From Bacillota bacterium (GTDB taxonomy: Bacteria; Bacillota; Clostridia; Peptostreptococcales; Anaerovoracaceae), in assembly GCA_022790955.1 (NCBI GenBank), contig JAAVYD010000040.1, forward strand, positions 1 through 44,841: a DNA stretch of 44,841 nucleotides. The letters run 5' to 3'. Positions 35,205 to 43,313 of the stretch are shown here, piece after piece. The stretch's first letter is position 1. Every line of letters begins with the position of its first letter. Below the pieces are notes generated by a model. The model did no database searches, was not told the origin of the DNA, and worked only from the letters and a program-made list of their open reading frames with translations. The translations under genes were made by a program, and so were the position numbers.

Positions 35205-35351
35205 TTACCACATCAATATCACACTTAATTGCGCATCTAATAAATAAATTTATATTTTTTACTGGTTAAATCTTTTTTTAAATAATGCTGAAAGCCTTGT
35301 ACTTCAAGACATAAAGACGATAGACGTTATTTAAAATTGATTTAATAAAAC
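35205..35351. other. Spacer between integrase and tRNA-Glu, likely att-site region
   Basis: A short AT-rich stretch lies between the integrase stop and the 3' end of tRNA-Glu. This is the usual place for a phage attachment site. I found no second copy of the tRNA 3' end in the window that would define the other att site. Confidence 0.4.
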
Positions 35352-35426
35352 TGGTATCCCGTGGGGGAGTCGAACCCCCGTTGCCACCGTGAGAGGGTGG
35401 AGTCTTGACCACTTGACCAACGGGAC
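35352..35426 (-). tRNA. tRNA-Glu (anticodon CTC)
   Basis: Acceptor GTCCCGT pairs with ACGGGAT with a G-U end pair. The anticodon stem CCACC/GGTGG carries the anticodon CTC. The T arm has GGTTCGACTCCCCC, and the CCA end is encoded (35352-35354). The 3' end faces the integrase gene, so this tRNA is the likely integration target. It appears intact. Confidence 0.95.
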
Positions 35427-35451
35427 ATATATTCAAATTTGTTACTTAATT

Positions 35452-35480
35452 AGTATACAGCAGAATATCCATATATGCAA
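35452..35480 (-). promoter_or_regulatory. Promoter of tRNA-Glu
   Basis: TTGCAT (35475-35480) and TATACT (35452-35457) on the minus strand are separated by 17 bases. The expected start is about 20 bases ahead of the tRNA. Confidence 0.8.
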
Positions 35481-35493
35481 GCATATTTTTGCT

Positions 35494-35679
35494 TTAAACG
35501 AAAATTTTGAAAGTATCCGATTTTAATGTTTTAAGACGCTGTTTTATTAATATTATGACTTCAATAATATTTTGAGAGAAAACTGCCGGATCTATCTCTG
35601 ATAGCTCATCATAGGAACCTAACTCAACGCCTCCTTTGCCTCCTAATATTTTATACGCATATACAGCGATCTTAAAAAG
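35494..35679 (-). pseudogene. Unidentified gene fragment 1
   Basis: An open frame of 62 codons on the minus strand has no start codon and ends at TAA 35494-35496. The peptide contains YKILGGKGGVELGSYDELSE and ends in KSDTFKIFV. Its composition is protein-like and unlike random AT-rich DNA, so I read it as the 3' end of a lost gene. I do not recognise the family. Confidence 0.5.
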
Positions 35680-35948
35680 TCATAATTTATATATCTGTAA
35701 AGCTGGAAATCCCCGCTGATATTAATGTAAGAACCGCAAAGAAAACCGACGCGCTTATAAAAGATCTTAAAGCAAAATGCACTTACATAAAGTGTAATAA
35801 ATGTTTATATGTTACCAAGAATTTTTTAGAGAAATTTAAAAAATTCTATGAAAATATCATAAATGCAAAAGATATTTTATATTTAATAAACCGCTATATA
35901 AATGATAGCGTAATAATATTTGGTAAAGCTGAAATCGTAGAAGATTAA
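35676..35948 (+). pseudogene. Unidentified gene fragment 2
   Basis: An open frame of 90 codons on the plus strand has no ATG, GTG or TTG near its 5' end. It contains KLEIPADINVRTAKKTD, then a cysteine cluster (CTYIKCNKC), and ends in IIFGKAEIVED. Its codon use is coherent. It begins next to fragment 1 on the opposite strand, so a rearrangement joined the two. The family is not recognised. Confidence 0.5.
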
Positions 35949-36307
35949 AAAAATTTCCGTACTCCTTTGATGCTCTCTACGCTAAATTTTCACCAAACGA
36001 AGCTGCCGAAGCAAAACAAAAAACCACTGATATATACAGTAAATCGGCTGCCATTATTAAAGTAACCATTGAACATTTTTCTGGAAAAGAAAGCAAACAA
36101 TTAGCCGAAGCAAGAAAAAAGACGAACTATAAACTAATTCTGCCGCAGTCAAGATTTAAATATGACGACCCCTCAGCAACCAATCTTCGAACATCTCCAG
36201 TTTATGCGTATAGCATAAACCAGAAAGGTTTTCCGGTTACCAAGGGATCTTTTATTTTCTATACATTAAACAGGAAATGTATTACATCGCCATCCTGCAC
36301 CACATAA
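35933..36307 (+). pseudogene. Unidentified gene fragment 3, running into ychF
   Basis: An open frame of about 124 codons on the plus strand without a start codon. It contains FPYSFDALYAKFSPNEAAEA, KVTIEHFSGKESKQLAEARK and SRFKYDDPSATNL. It is in a different frame from fragment 2, and its last 16 codons read antisense through the end of ychF. The original gene was therefore cut at about 36258. Fragments 2 and 3 might be one frameshifted gene. The family is not recognised. Confidence 0.5.
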
Positions 36308-37350
36308 TCCTTGCCTTCCGACCTGAGAAGTCCGCGCTCTCTCGCTGTTCCCAGGTTTCCTCCGCACTCGGTTAACTGTTCGTATGTTATTGTTTCCGCT
36401 CTTATAAAACCACGTTCAAAATCCGTGTGAATCTTTCCTGCCGCCTGCGGCGCTTTTGTTCCGCGGGTTATTGTCCACGCTCTTACCTCCGGCTCTCCTG
36501 CCGTAAGATACGAAATCAGATTAAGCAGAGAATAGGACGCCTTTACCAACTTATCAAGACCGGATTCAGCTATGCCAAGCTCCTCCAAAAACGCTGACTT
36601 TTCATCGTCTTCAAGTTCTGCAATCTCCGCTTCAAGACGCGCGCAGACCATAATTACCTCTGATCCTTCTGTTTCCGCGAATTTCCTTACGGCATCGACA
36701 TACTCGTTACCCTCGCTCGCAGCTTCATCTTCAGAAACGTTTGCAACATAGATTATAGGCTTGTACGAAAGCAGATTCAGGCTTTTAACGAAAATGTCGT
36801 CGTCATCATTAAAATTAAGAGTACGAGCCGATTTGCCCTCTGCAAGAGTAACGCTTATTTGGTTTAATATGTCCAGCTGCTTCTGAAGGCTTTTATCGCC
36901 TTTTAAATTTTTAGTCGTTCTCTGTATCGCTTTCTCTATCATATCCATATCTGCCAGGATAAGTTCCGTATTAATAGTGTCTATATCGGACAACGGGTCT
37001 ATCTTACCATCCACGTGTACCACATTAGTATCTTCAAAACACCTTACCACGTGAACGATCGCAGCAACCTCTCTTATATGACCTAAAAATTTATTGCCGA
37101 GCCCCTCGCCCTTTGAAGCGCCTTTAACAAGTCCTGCTATATCATAAAATTCTATCGTCGTATAAATAGTTTTCTTCGCATTATAAAGTTCCGTAAGCAC
37201 CTTCAGACGTTCATCCGGTACCGTAACCACGCCAACGTTGGGTTCTATCGTGCAAAAGGGATAATTGGCAGCCTCCGCGCCCGCCTTGGTTATAGCGTTA
37301 AAAAGTGTACTCTTGCCCACATTCGGCAATCCTACTATGCCTAATTTCAT
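36259..37350 (-). CDS. ychF: Redox-regulated ATPase YchF (Obg-like ATPase)
   Basis: A ribosome-associated P-loop NTPase of the Obg family that prefers ATP. The 363 residues hold Walker A GLPNVGKS (6-13), the switch region FYDIAGLVKGASKGEGLGNKFL (near 68-90), NVSE (near 204) in place of the GTP-specific NKxD, a coiled-coil arm (about 130-170) and a C-terminal TGS domain ending in VQDGDVIHFLFNV. Start ATG with AAAGGA upstream. It appears to be a single gene, and a phage scar touches its 3' end without damaging it. Confidence 0.97.
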   Translation of the reverse strand: MKLGIVGLPNVGKSTLFNAITKAGAEAANYPFCTIEPNVGVVTVPDERLKVLTELYNAKKTIYTTIEFYDIAGLVKGASKGEGLGNKFLGHIREVAAIVHVVRCFEDTNVVHVDGKIDPLSDIDTINTELILADMDMIEKAIQRTTKNLKGDKSLQKQLDILNQISVTLAEGKSARTLNFNDDDDIFVKSLNLLSYKPIIYVANVSEDEAASEGNEYVDAVRKFAETEGSEVIMVCARLEAEIAELEDDEKSAFLEELGIAESGLDKLVKASYSLLNLISYLTAGEPEVRAWTITRGTKAPQAAGKIHTDFERGFIRAETITYEQLTECGGNLGTARERGLLRSEGKDYVVQDGDVIHFLFNV

Positions 37351-37542
37351 GATTATTTCTTTCCTTTCTGAATTAATTGCTGTAATATATTCTGAAAACT
37401 GCTCCGCAGAATATCCCTGCCGAACAGCGGCAGTTCCTTCTCAGTTTCAGCGGTAAAATTTACAAAATGCTGAAATTTATTATATTAATATTACTCTTTC
37501 CTGTCTTATACGCCGCTTCTATGTAAATATTAACGCCTCCAA

Positions 37543-38388
37543 TCAGCGTTTTTTCGCCGTTCCTGTCTTTTTTCGCTTGAGGACTATGTATAAAATTCCA
37601 AGAACTGCAATAGACATTAAACTTATAAACTGAGCCGTTTTAAACGGCATGATAAGAAAATCGCCCGCATGTAATACGCCCTCGACAAGATTCGGATTAT
37701 AACCTGCAGCTTTTAAAGCGATAACAAGATCTTGAGGTCCCGCTAACAGGCTGTCCGTCCTGAGCTGTTCCACAAAAAAACGCTCCGCAGAATATAATAT
37801 ACCGTAGAGGCAAAAAGTTTGACCGTTAAACAATTTATACTTATCCTTGACAGATAAAAATATAAATAAAAATAAACACCACAGCGATTCGTATAAAAAT
37901 GTAGGGTGCACCGCCACGCCGTCTATTGTGATAGCCCACGGCAGGTCGGTAGGCGATCCGTACGCCTCGCCGTTGCAGAAATTTCCCCATCTGCCTATCG
38001 CCTGAGCCAAAGCTATACATGGAACCGCCGTATCCAATACATTAAACGCGTTCAATTTTTTCTTTCTGCACATCAGCAGCGCTGCCGCAAATCCAAATAT
38101 CAGTCCGCCGTGTATAGCAAGCCCGCCGTTTCTTATATTAATGATCTGGAAAAAGCTATGGTAATTTTCCAGATTAAACACAACATACCATGCCCGCGCG
38201 CCTATTATACCGACAGGCACAGATACCAGAACCATATCCAAAAGATCGTCTTTGCTGATTCCGCGGGAAGGCGCTCTAACTCCTGCAATAATCACTGCAA
38301 GTATAATACCGATGCAAATTAAAACGGCATACCATCTTATTTCCAGACCGAAGACTGTAAAAGCCACAGGATCCGGTGTAAAATTCAT
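37543..38388 (-). CDS. lgt: Prolipoprotein diacylglyceryl transferase
   Basis: Moves diacylglycerol from phosphatidylglycerol to the lipobox cysteine of prolipoproteins in the membrane. The 281-residue protein has about seven membrane segments. Conserved motifs are RWYAVLICIG (near 18), the NGGLAIHGG loop (near 86-94), the Lgt signature with GRWGNFCNGEAYG (near 131-143) and HPTFLYESLW (near 160). Start ATG with GAGGA upstream. A client lipoprotein is encoded in this window (43314-44231). Confidence 0.96.
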   Translation of the reverse strand: MNFTPDPVAFTVFGLEIRWYAVLICIGIILAVIIAGVRAPSRGISKDDLLDMVLVSVPVGIIGARAWYVVFNLENYHSFFQIINIRNGGLAIHGGLIFGFAAALLMCRKKKLNAFNVLDTAVPCIALAQAIGRWGNFCNGEAYGSPTDLPWAITIDGVAVHPTFLYESLWCLFLFIFLSVKDKYKLFNGQTFCLYGILYSAERFFVEQLRTDSLLAGPQDLVIALKAAGYNPNLVEGVLHAGDFLIMPFKTAQFISLMSIAVLGILYIVLKRKKTGTAKKR

Positions 38389-38626
38389 TTCAAATTCCTC
38401 CTGTAAATGTTAAAATATATTGATTAAAAACACCTATTACGGGTTATTATTGATATAATATATCATTAGTATTTTTAAAGACAAGCTGCACATTAACGTC
38501 AATATCAGCCCTGCGCAGCCAAATTTCGCAGACTGCGTATAGCGAACAGCATATACGGCTGACAGTTATTTTTATATTGTAACACAAACAGAAAAATATT
38601 AACACAATAAATACAGGAGTCTTAAA

Positions 38627-39535
38627 ATGATTTGGAAAATACTTGCAGCGCCGATTATAGGCGCTATTATAGGCTATTGCACCAACTGGCTCGCAGTAAA
38701 AATGCTATTTCGCCCCAGCGAAGCAAAATACATAGGCAGATTCCACGTGCCTTTTACTCCAGGCGTGATTCCCAAAGGGAAAAGCCGCCTTGCACGCGCC
38801 ATAGGAAACGTAGTAAATACTCAGCTTTTAACAGAAGAAACCCTAAAAGAACGTCTGCTCGCCGAAGAAGCCGTCGGCATGGTAAAAAACATCACAGACG
38901 ATACCATTAATCATTTAAAAAACGACAGCAGTAAAACTGTAAAATTGCTCGCTTCAGGTGATCTGAACGAAAGCGAATTTAACGCCGTAATAAAAAATAT
39001 TCAAGAATTTATAATAGAAAAGGCTTATGTTAAATTAAAAAATGCTGATCTCGGTCTGCTGATATCAAAAACCATTACCTCTAAAATGGAAGAAGCCCTT
39101 GGAGATTCTTTCTTAGGAAAAATGATGGGCGATTCTATGATAAATATGGTCGGCGGAGCCGTAACGCAGTCTGTGGACGCTTACATTGAACAAAACGGCG
39201 AACATATTATACGTCAAATAGTCATTACTGAAACAGAAAATCTGCTTTCCATGCCCGCAGAAAGGATCATAAGCGGTATAGAAAGCACAGGCTATGATAT
39301 AACCGGAGCTGTGTCAGGCGTTTACGTCAGGCTGGTTCAGGAAAAGGCAGATACCTTTATTAATATTATTAACGCCGGCGAAATAGCAGAAAAAACAATA
39401 GAAAACATGACTAACAGCCAGCTCGAAGAACTCGTCATGGCTACAATGAAAACCGAACTTACAGCTATCGTAAACCTGGGAGCGCTTATAGGTCTTGTAC
39501 TCGGTCTTATTAATATGGCTATATATCTGATCTGA
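38627..39535 (+). CDS. DUF445 family membrane protein
   Basis: A 302-residue protein with an N-terminal membrane segment (about 5-25), the family motif GYCTNWLAVKMLFRP, then PFTPGVIPKGKSRLARAIGN. A long amphipathic helical middle follows, and a C-terminal membrane segment (about 278-300). The family is widespread in Firmicutes (YheB-like) and has no settled function. The gene is divergent from lgt with its own promoter space, start ATG behind AGGAG, and a 16-bp terminator hairpin behind it. Confidence 0.88.
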   Translation: MIWKILAAPIIGAIIGYCTNWLAVKMLFRPSEAKYIGRFHVPFTPGVIPKGKSRLARAIGNVVNTQLLTEETLKERLLAEEAVGMVKNITDDTINHLKNDSSKTVKLLASGDLNESEFNAVIKNIQEFIIEKAYVKLKNADLGLLISKTITSKMEEALGDSFLGKMMGDSMINMVGGAVTQSVDAYIEQNGEHIIRQIVITETENLLSMPAERIISGIESTGYDITGAVSGVYVRLVQEKADTFINIINAGEIAEKTIENMTNSQLEELVMATMKTELTAIVNLGALIGLVLGLINMAIYLI

Positions 39536-39606
39536 CACATGCAATATTAATCTGAGTATTTATCAAGTACAGCTCCTCTGCAGATCAGCGTTATATTTAT
39601 ACAGAA

Positions 39607-39644
39607 AAAGCTATGCATGAAAGCTCCTTTTCATGCATAGCTTT
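39607..39644. terminator. Perfect 16-bp terminator hairpin
   Basis: AAAGCTATGCATGAAA (39607-39622) and TTTCATGCATAGCTTT (39629-39644) pair completely around a six-base loop. T-rich ends are present on both strands. It lies between the convergent DUF445 gene and the flavin reductase and can serve both. Confidence 0.85.
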
Positions 39645-39744
39645 ATAATCTTTTTGCAAAAGCATATTCGGTTGTATATGCTTATCATTAATATACGACC
39701 GATTTTGCTATATTTTTATCGTCTTTCTAAAGATTTCTTCCTCT

Positions 39745-40242
39745 TTATTTTGCCGGACGAATCTCAGAATATCCGTCCCATGCAAACAGAGCTTCTTCAT
39801 CTTTATTTCCGTAAACCTGCTCTACATCGCAGATATACAGATAATGATCTCCGACCTCATGATACTCTTTCAGACTGCATACAATCACTGTGCGGCTATG
39901 AACAGAAATCTTTATATTGCTTCCGTAAACCTCCGTAAGCTCGATACCGAATTTAGCGGTTTTATCCGTATCGCGTCCTGTGGTGCTGCCGCATCCTATT
40001 ACCGCTTCTGCAATCTCAGCTCCGGGAACAGTGATTATAACTTTTTTATTTTTCCTTACCATTTCACCGATGTACTAAGTTTTAGCCATCGCATATGCGA
40101 CCATATCCGGATTAAACGAAAGATAAGTCCACCACGAAACGGTCGCAAGGTTTGCGGAGCCGTCAGGTTTTTCGGTACAGACCAGCGTTACAGGATTAGG
40201 CGAGGTCAGTTCCGAAGCCTTAACCAAATTTATCTTATCCAT
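39745..40242 (-). pseudogene. Flavin reductase-like (FMN-binding split barrel) gene interrupted by an amber codon
   Basis: From ATG 40242 the frame reads MDKINLVKASELTSPNPV through WWTYLSFNPDMVAYAMAKT. It meets TAG at codon 56 (40075-40077), then continues in the same frame to YIGEMVRKNKKVIIT and on to FAWDGYSEIRPAK. In this flavin reductase family the interrupted site is AKTSY-like, so one base (TCG to TAG) explains the stop. Every other part looks intact, with about 165 codons in total. Such proteins bind FMN and reduce flavins or act with oxidoreductases. It lies downstream of the flavodoxin-like gene in the same direction. Either it is a recent pseudogene or only a C-terminal piece is made from the ATG at 40062. 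Confidence 0.85.
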
Positions 40243-40348
40243 AATACAAAATTCTTTTCCTCAATAAATATATTATGATACTCTGCATCTTACTTCCTGA
40301 ATAGTTAAAACAATTAAAGAAATCTATATTATCAGATTTTTTCAGAGC

Positions 40349-40894
40349 TTATATCGACTTTCCAAGCTCATACGCTTTATTCAGCTCAGGTTTGCCATCT
40401 ATATCGCCCGTTTCCATTACGCCGCCGCACAACACCTTTCCAAGACTTTTCCAGCCGAGATGTTGTTCTAATCTGTCGTACCAATATTCGCTTTCCTCAA
40501 ATCCATAGCCTTCGGCAGCCATAATAAACACGCTGTCTTTTTGAGGATTCTTATAATAGGGATCGCACTCGGCAACTGCAAACAGTCTGTCAAACGCAGT
40601 TTTAAGCTGACCGCTGATAGTCCAGTAATAAAGTGGAGATGCAAGAACAACCACATCGGCTTCTTTATACACCGGATATATCTTCTCCATGTCGTCTTTC
40701 TGAACGCATGGACTATCAGAATTTTTGCCTCCTCCGAAACAGCCTTTACAGCCGTTTATATTCATACCGTCAAGAAAAAACTCCGTTACGCTGTTTCCGG
40801 ATTCCTCAGCTCCCCTGACAAATTCCGCAGTAAGCGCCGACGTATTTCCGTTTTTCCTCGGACTTCCGTTAAGTATAATTATCTTTTTGCTCAT
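40349..40894 (-). CDS. NADPH-dependent FMN reductase / iron-sulfur flavoprotein-like protein
   Basis: A 181-residue flavodoxin-fold protein. LNGSPRKNGNTSALT (8-22) is the FMN phosphate loop. The cysteines C49, C52 and C63 (GCKGCFGGGKN, then PCVQKDDM) match the cluster-bearing type of this family, though one ligand may be absent. SPLYYWTISGQLKTAFDR near 105 is typical of the family. I chose ATG 40894 with AGGAGT upstream; longer frames enter the promoter. The gene is divergent from an HxlR regulator, which probably controls it in response to electrophiles or oxidants (inference). Confidence 0.88.
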   Translation of the reverse strand: MSKKIIILNGSPRKNGNTSALTAEFVRGAEESGNSVTEFFLDGMNINGCKGCFGGGKNSDSPCVQKDDMEKIYPVYKEADVVVLASPLYYWTISGQLKTAFDRLFAVAECDPYYKNPQKDSVFIMAAEGYGFEESEYWYDRLEQHLGWKSLGKVLCGGVMETGDIDGKPELNKAYELGKSI

Positions 40895-41009
40895 ATCATA
40901 CTCCTTTTTGCTCTCATAGTATAAATTCTCATTTTCTGTAAGATTGACTTTCCTTAGATTTGATATTACAATAATAACAAGAATAGTAATAAAATCAAGT
41001 ACTAACATA

Positions 41010-41046
41010 TAAGTGCAATACTTACTATAAAGCTATATACTTACTA
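41010..41046. promoter_or_regulatory. Candidate HxlR operator repeats
   Basis: The 9-base motif TACTTACTA occurs twice as direct repeats (41019-41027 and 41038-41046), 19 bases apart. The first overlaps the inverted repeat TAAGT/ACTTA (41010-41014, 41020-41024). They lie in the divergent spacer directly ahead of the HxlR gene. This is a fitting place for autoregulation and for control of the flavoprotein. Confidence 0.55.
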
Positions 41047-41062
41047 AAAGGAGAGTGTAAAT

Positions 41063-41395
41063 ATGGATGAACGCTGTATTGCAGGCGAATGTCTTGAAAC
41101 TACAGGCTTCAGCTACACGCTGTCGCTTATCAACGGAAAATACAAAATGACTATATTGTATACCCTTATGGAATTCGGCGTTGTACGCTTTAACGAAATG
41201 AAAAAATATATCGGCAGCATATCGTATAAAACCCTAAGCGCCACCTTAAAGGAGCTTGAAGCGGACAAACTGATAAACAGAAAGGAATATCCCCAAATCC
41301 CTCCGAAAGTAGAATACAGCCTGACAGAGCGCGGAAAATCCCTGATTCCTATTTTAGACGGGATGTGCGAATGGGGAGATAAAAACAGATTGTAA
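41063..41395 (+). CDS. HxlR-family transcriptional regulator
   Basis: A 110-residue winged-helix protein. LSLINGKYKMTILYTLME (near 20-37) and RFNEMKKYIGSISYKTLSATLKELE (near 43-67) form the helix-turn-helix, and KVEYSLTERGKSLIPIL the wing. The N-terminal cysteines C5 and C10 are notable, because thiol-sensing members of this family (YodB, HypR) use an N-terminal Cys to sense quinones, diamide or hypochlorite. Start ATG with AAAGGAG upstream. The divergent neighbour is a flavin enzyme, as with several known redox-sensing HxlR proteins. Confidence 0.92.
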   Translation: MDERCIAGECLETTGFSYTLSLINGKYKMTILYTLMEFGVVRFNEMKKYIGSISYKTLSATLKELEADKLINRKEYPQIPPKVEYSLTERGKSLIPILDGMCEWGDKNRL

Positions 41396-41474
41396 ACCTG
41401 ACGAGGAACGATTGGTTACCTGAATCTGATAAATCGAATAACTTTACCCGTCAGAACGTATATTCGCCGGACAC

Positions 41475-41514
41475 AAAAAAAACAACAGACCAAAATATTA
41501 TTTCTGATCTGTTG
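41475..41514. terminator. Terminator between the HxlR gene and the amino acid transporter
   Basis: CAACAGACCA (41483-41492) and TGATCTGTTG (41505-41514) pair at nine of ten positions. On the minus strand eight T follow (end of the transporter operon), and on the plus strand CTTTTGTTT follows (end of the HxlR gene). It can work for both convergent units. Confidence 0.8.
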
Positions 41515-41574
41515 CTTTTGTTTAATACTTGAAAATATATTTTTATTAATATAAAAGACAACAACGCGGCTGCT

Positions 41575-42321
41575 TTACCTGTTCATAAATCTGGATAAAA
41601 ATTCCTTAGTTCTCGTATTCGACGGATTATTAAATATAACCTCCGGAGTATCGAACTCAGCTATCACGCCTTTATCCATAAACGCTACCTTTGTAGCCAC
41701 ATCTCTCGCGAAAGCCATTTCGTGAGTCACTATTATCATAGTAAGACCCTCCTGAGCGAGCTTTCTCATTACGTCAAGAACCTCTCCTACCATTTCCGGG
41801 TCGAGCGCCGACGTAGGTTCGTCGAACAGCAGAACCTCCGGTTCCATGGCGAGCGCCCTCGCTATTGCTACGCGCTGCTTCTGACCGCCCGAAAGCTGAG
41901 CCGGTTTAGCGTTGATATAAGGCAGCATACCTACTTTATCCAAAAACTGTTCGGCAACCTGCTGCGCATAATCGCCATCCTTTTTAAGCACTTTTCTTAC
42001 GCCTATCGTACAGTTTTCCATTACAGTCATATTATTAAACAGATTAAAATGCTGGAAAACCATGCCGACTTTAGCGCGGTAATCCGTTATCTTATTAGAC
42101 CTGTCCAGAATATCCTTATCGTGAAAATAAATATTTCCTGCCGTAGCTATCTCAAGTACGTTTATACAGCGCAGCAGCGTTGATTTTCCCGAACCGGAAG
42201 TCCCTATAACGCACGTAACGTCGCCTTTATTTATATCTAAATTTATGTCCTGAAGAACTTTATGTTTTCCAAAACTTTTTTCGAGATTTACCACTCGGAG
42301 GATCTGTTCTGTATCTGACAT
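41575..42321 (-). CDS. Polar amino acid ABC transporter ATPase (GlnQ type)
   Basis: The cytosolic ATPase of a class 3 (PAAT) importer, 248 residues. Walker A is GTSGSGKST (40-48), the Q-loop is near [11 protein letters not shown], the signature is LSGGQ (143-147), Walker B is LLFDEP (164-169), and the switch is IVTHEM. The start ATG is one base after the permease stop, so the two are coupled. GlnQ-type proteins move glutamine, glutamate, arginine, histidine or cystine; which of these cannot be told from the ATPase. Confidence 0.95.
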   Translation of the reverse strand: MSDTEQILRVVNLEKSFGKHKVLQDINLDINKGDVTCVIGTSGSGKSTLLRCINVLEIATAGNIYFHDKDILDRSNKITDYRAKVGMVFQHFNLFNNMTVMENCTIGVRKVLKKDGDYAQQVAEQFLDKVGMLPYINAKPAQLSGGQKQRVAIARALAMEPEVLLFDEPTSALDPEMVGEVLDVMRKLAQEGLTMIIVTHEMAFARDVATKVAFMDKGVIAEFDTPEVIFNNPSNTRTKEFLSRFMNR

Positions 42322-42322
42322 A

Positions 42323-43108
42323 TTATTTATCCTCCTTTTCTATGTATCCTGTCATGCCGCTTGTATGCGCCAGAGTATCCTTTGTCGCCAGGTCGTAACT
42401 GTCTGAACCCTCCATTCTCTTTTCAAGACGACGAAGAATCCTTGCGCACGTTACCGTCATAAACAGATATATAATGCACGCTATAAAATAAGCCTCAAAA
42501 GCAGTATAGTAAACTCCCATTACTGTCTTTGTGGCAAAGAACAGTTCTGTAACCGATATTACGCTTAAAACCGACGTATCTTTAATATTTATAATAAGAT
42601 TATTACCTATCTGCGGCATAATATTTCTCAGCGCCTGAGGCATGATAACATACAGCATGGTCTGAAAATGGCTCATGCCTATGGACTTGGCGCCTTCCGT
42701 CTGTCCCTTGTCTATTGAAAGGATCCCTCCTCTTACGGTTTCCGCCATATAAGCGCCTGTATTGATGGAAACTACAAAGAATCCTGCACCGAGCATCGAC
42801 ATCGTAATATTAAAATATTGTATTAGTCCGTAATAAATAACCATTGCCTGAACCATCATCGGCGTACCTCTGAACAGTTCTATATAACAAAATAAAATTT
42901 TCTTAACGATCCATAAAAATCCTGTCTTTATAGGATTTTCGTTTAATTCCTTTGGGATCGTCATTATAATACCCACGATAAGACCAATAATAACGCCTAT
43001 AAACGTGGCTACTATTGCTATAAGCAGAGTATTTCCCGCACCGCGCAGGTATGATTCCCAGTAATTCTGCAAAAGAAAAAACACTCTGCCGAAAAATGAA
43101 TCCGGCAT
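42323..43108 (-). CDS. Amino acid ABC transporter permease (HisM/GlnP type)
   Basis: A 261-residue membrane protein with about five segments. [20 protein letters not shown] (near 22) begins the first. The EAA loop that docks the ATPase is [28 protein letters not shown] (near 155-182), and the [12 protein letters not shown] motif is near 88. I chose ATG 43108 with AGGAGC eight bases upstream; the frame is open to 43192, but that part lies in the intergenic hairpin area. It works with the ATPase and the lipoprotein of the same operon. Confidence 0.94.
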   Translation of the reverse strand: MPDSFFGRVFFLLQNYWESYLRGAGNTLLIAIVATFIGVIIGLIVGIIMTIPKELNENPIKTGFLWIVKKILFCYIELFRGTPMMVQAMVIYYGLIQYFNITMSMLGAGFFVVSINTGAYMAETVRGGILSIDKGQTEGAKSIGMSHFQTMLYVIMPQALRNIMPQIGNNLIINIKDTSVLSVISVTELFFATKTVMGVYYTAFEAYFIACIIYLFMTVTCARILRRLEKRMEGSDSYDLATKDTLAHTSGMTGYIEKEDK

Positions 43109-43193
43109 ACTACCTTGCTCCTTTCTGCTGCAATCGCCTGTAACCGACATTCGCCGGCATGTAAATAATATATTTACAAAATAACACACCAAT

Positions 43194-43223
43194 AAAAGGC
43201 AGTAATCCTGAAACTACTGCCTT
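43194..43223 (-). terminator. Intercistronic hairpin behind the binding-protein gene
   Basis: AAGGCAGTA (43196-43204) and TACTGCCTT (43215-43223) pair perfectly, with TTTTATT following on the minus strand. It lies between the lipoprotein gene and the permease gene of one operon. A partial terminator or RNA-stabilising hairpin at this place commonly gives more binding protein than membrane components. A palindrome GTAAATA/TATTTAC follows at 43161-43177. Confidence 0.65.
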
Positions 43224-43313
43224 CATTAAAATGCATATATCCTTTTCAGGCCGCATAGCCGATCAATTTATAAAAATATCAAACCTCATGCCGCCCGATA
43301 TTATACTTGTTTA

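Noticed and set aside
39745..40242. Pyrrolysine-coding TAG in the flavin reductase
   Set aside because: TAG serves as a normal stop in murG and pheT, no pyl genes are visible and the family has no pyrrolysine; a nonsense mutation is simpler.
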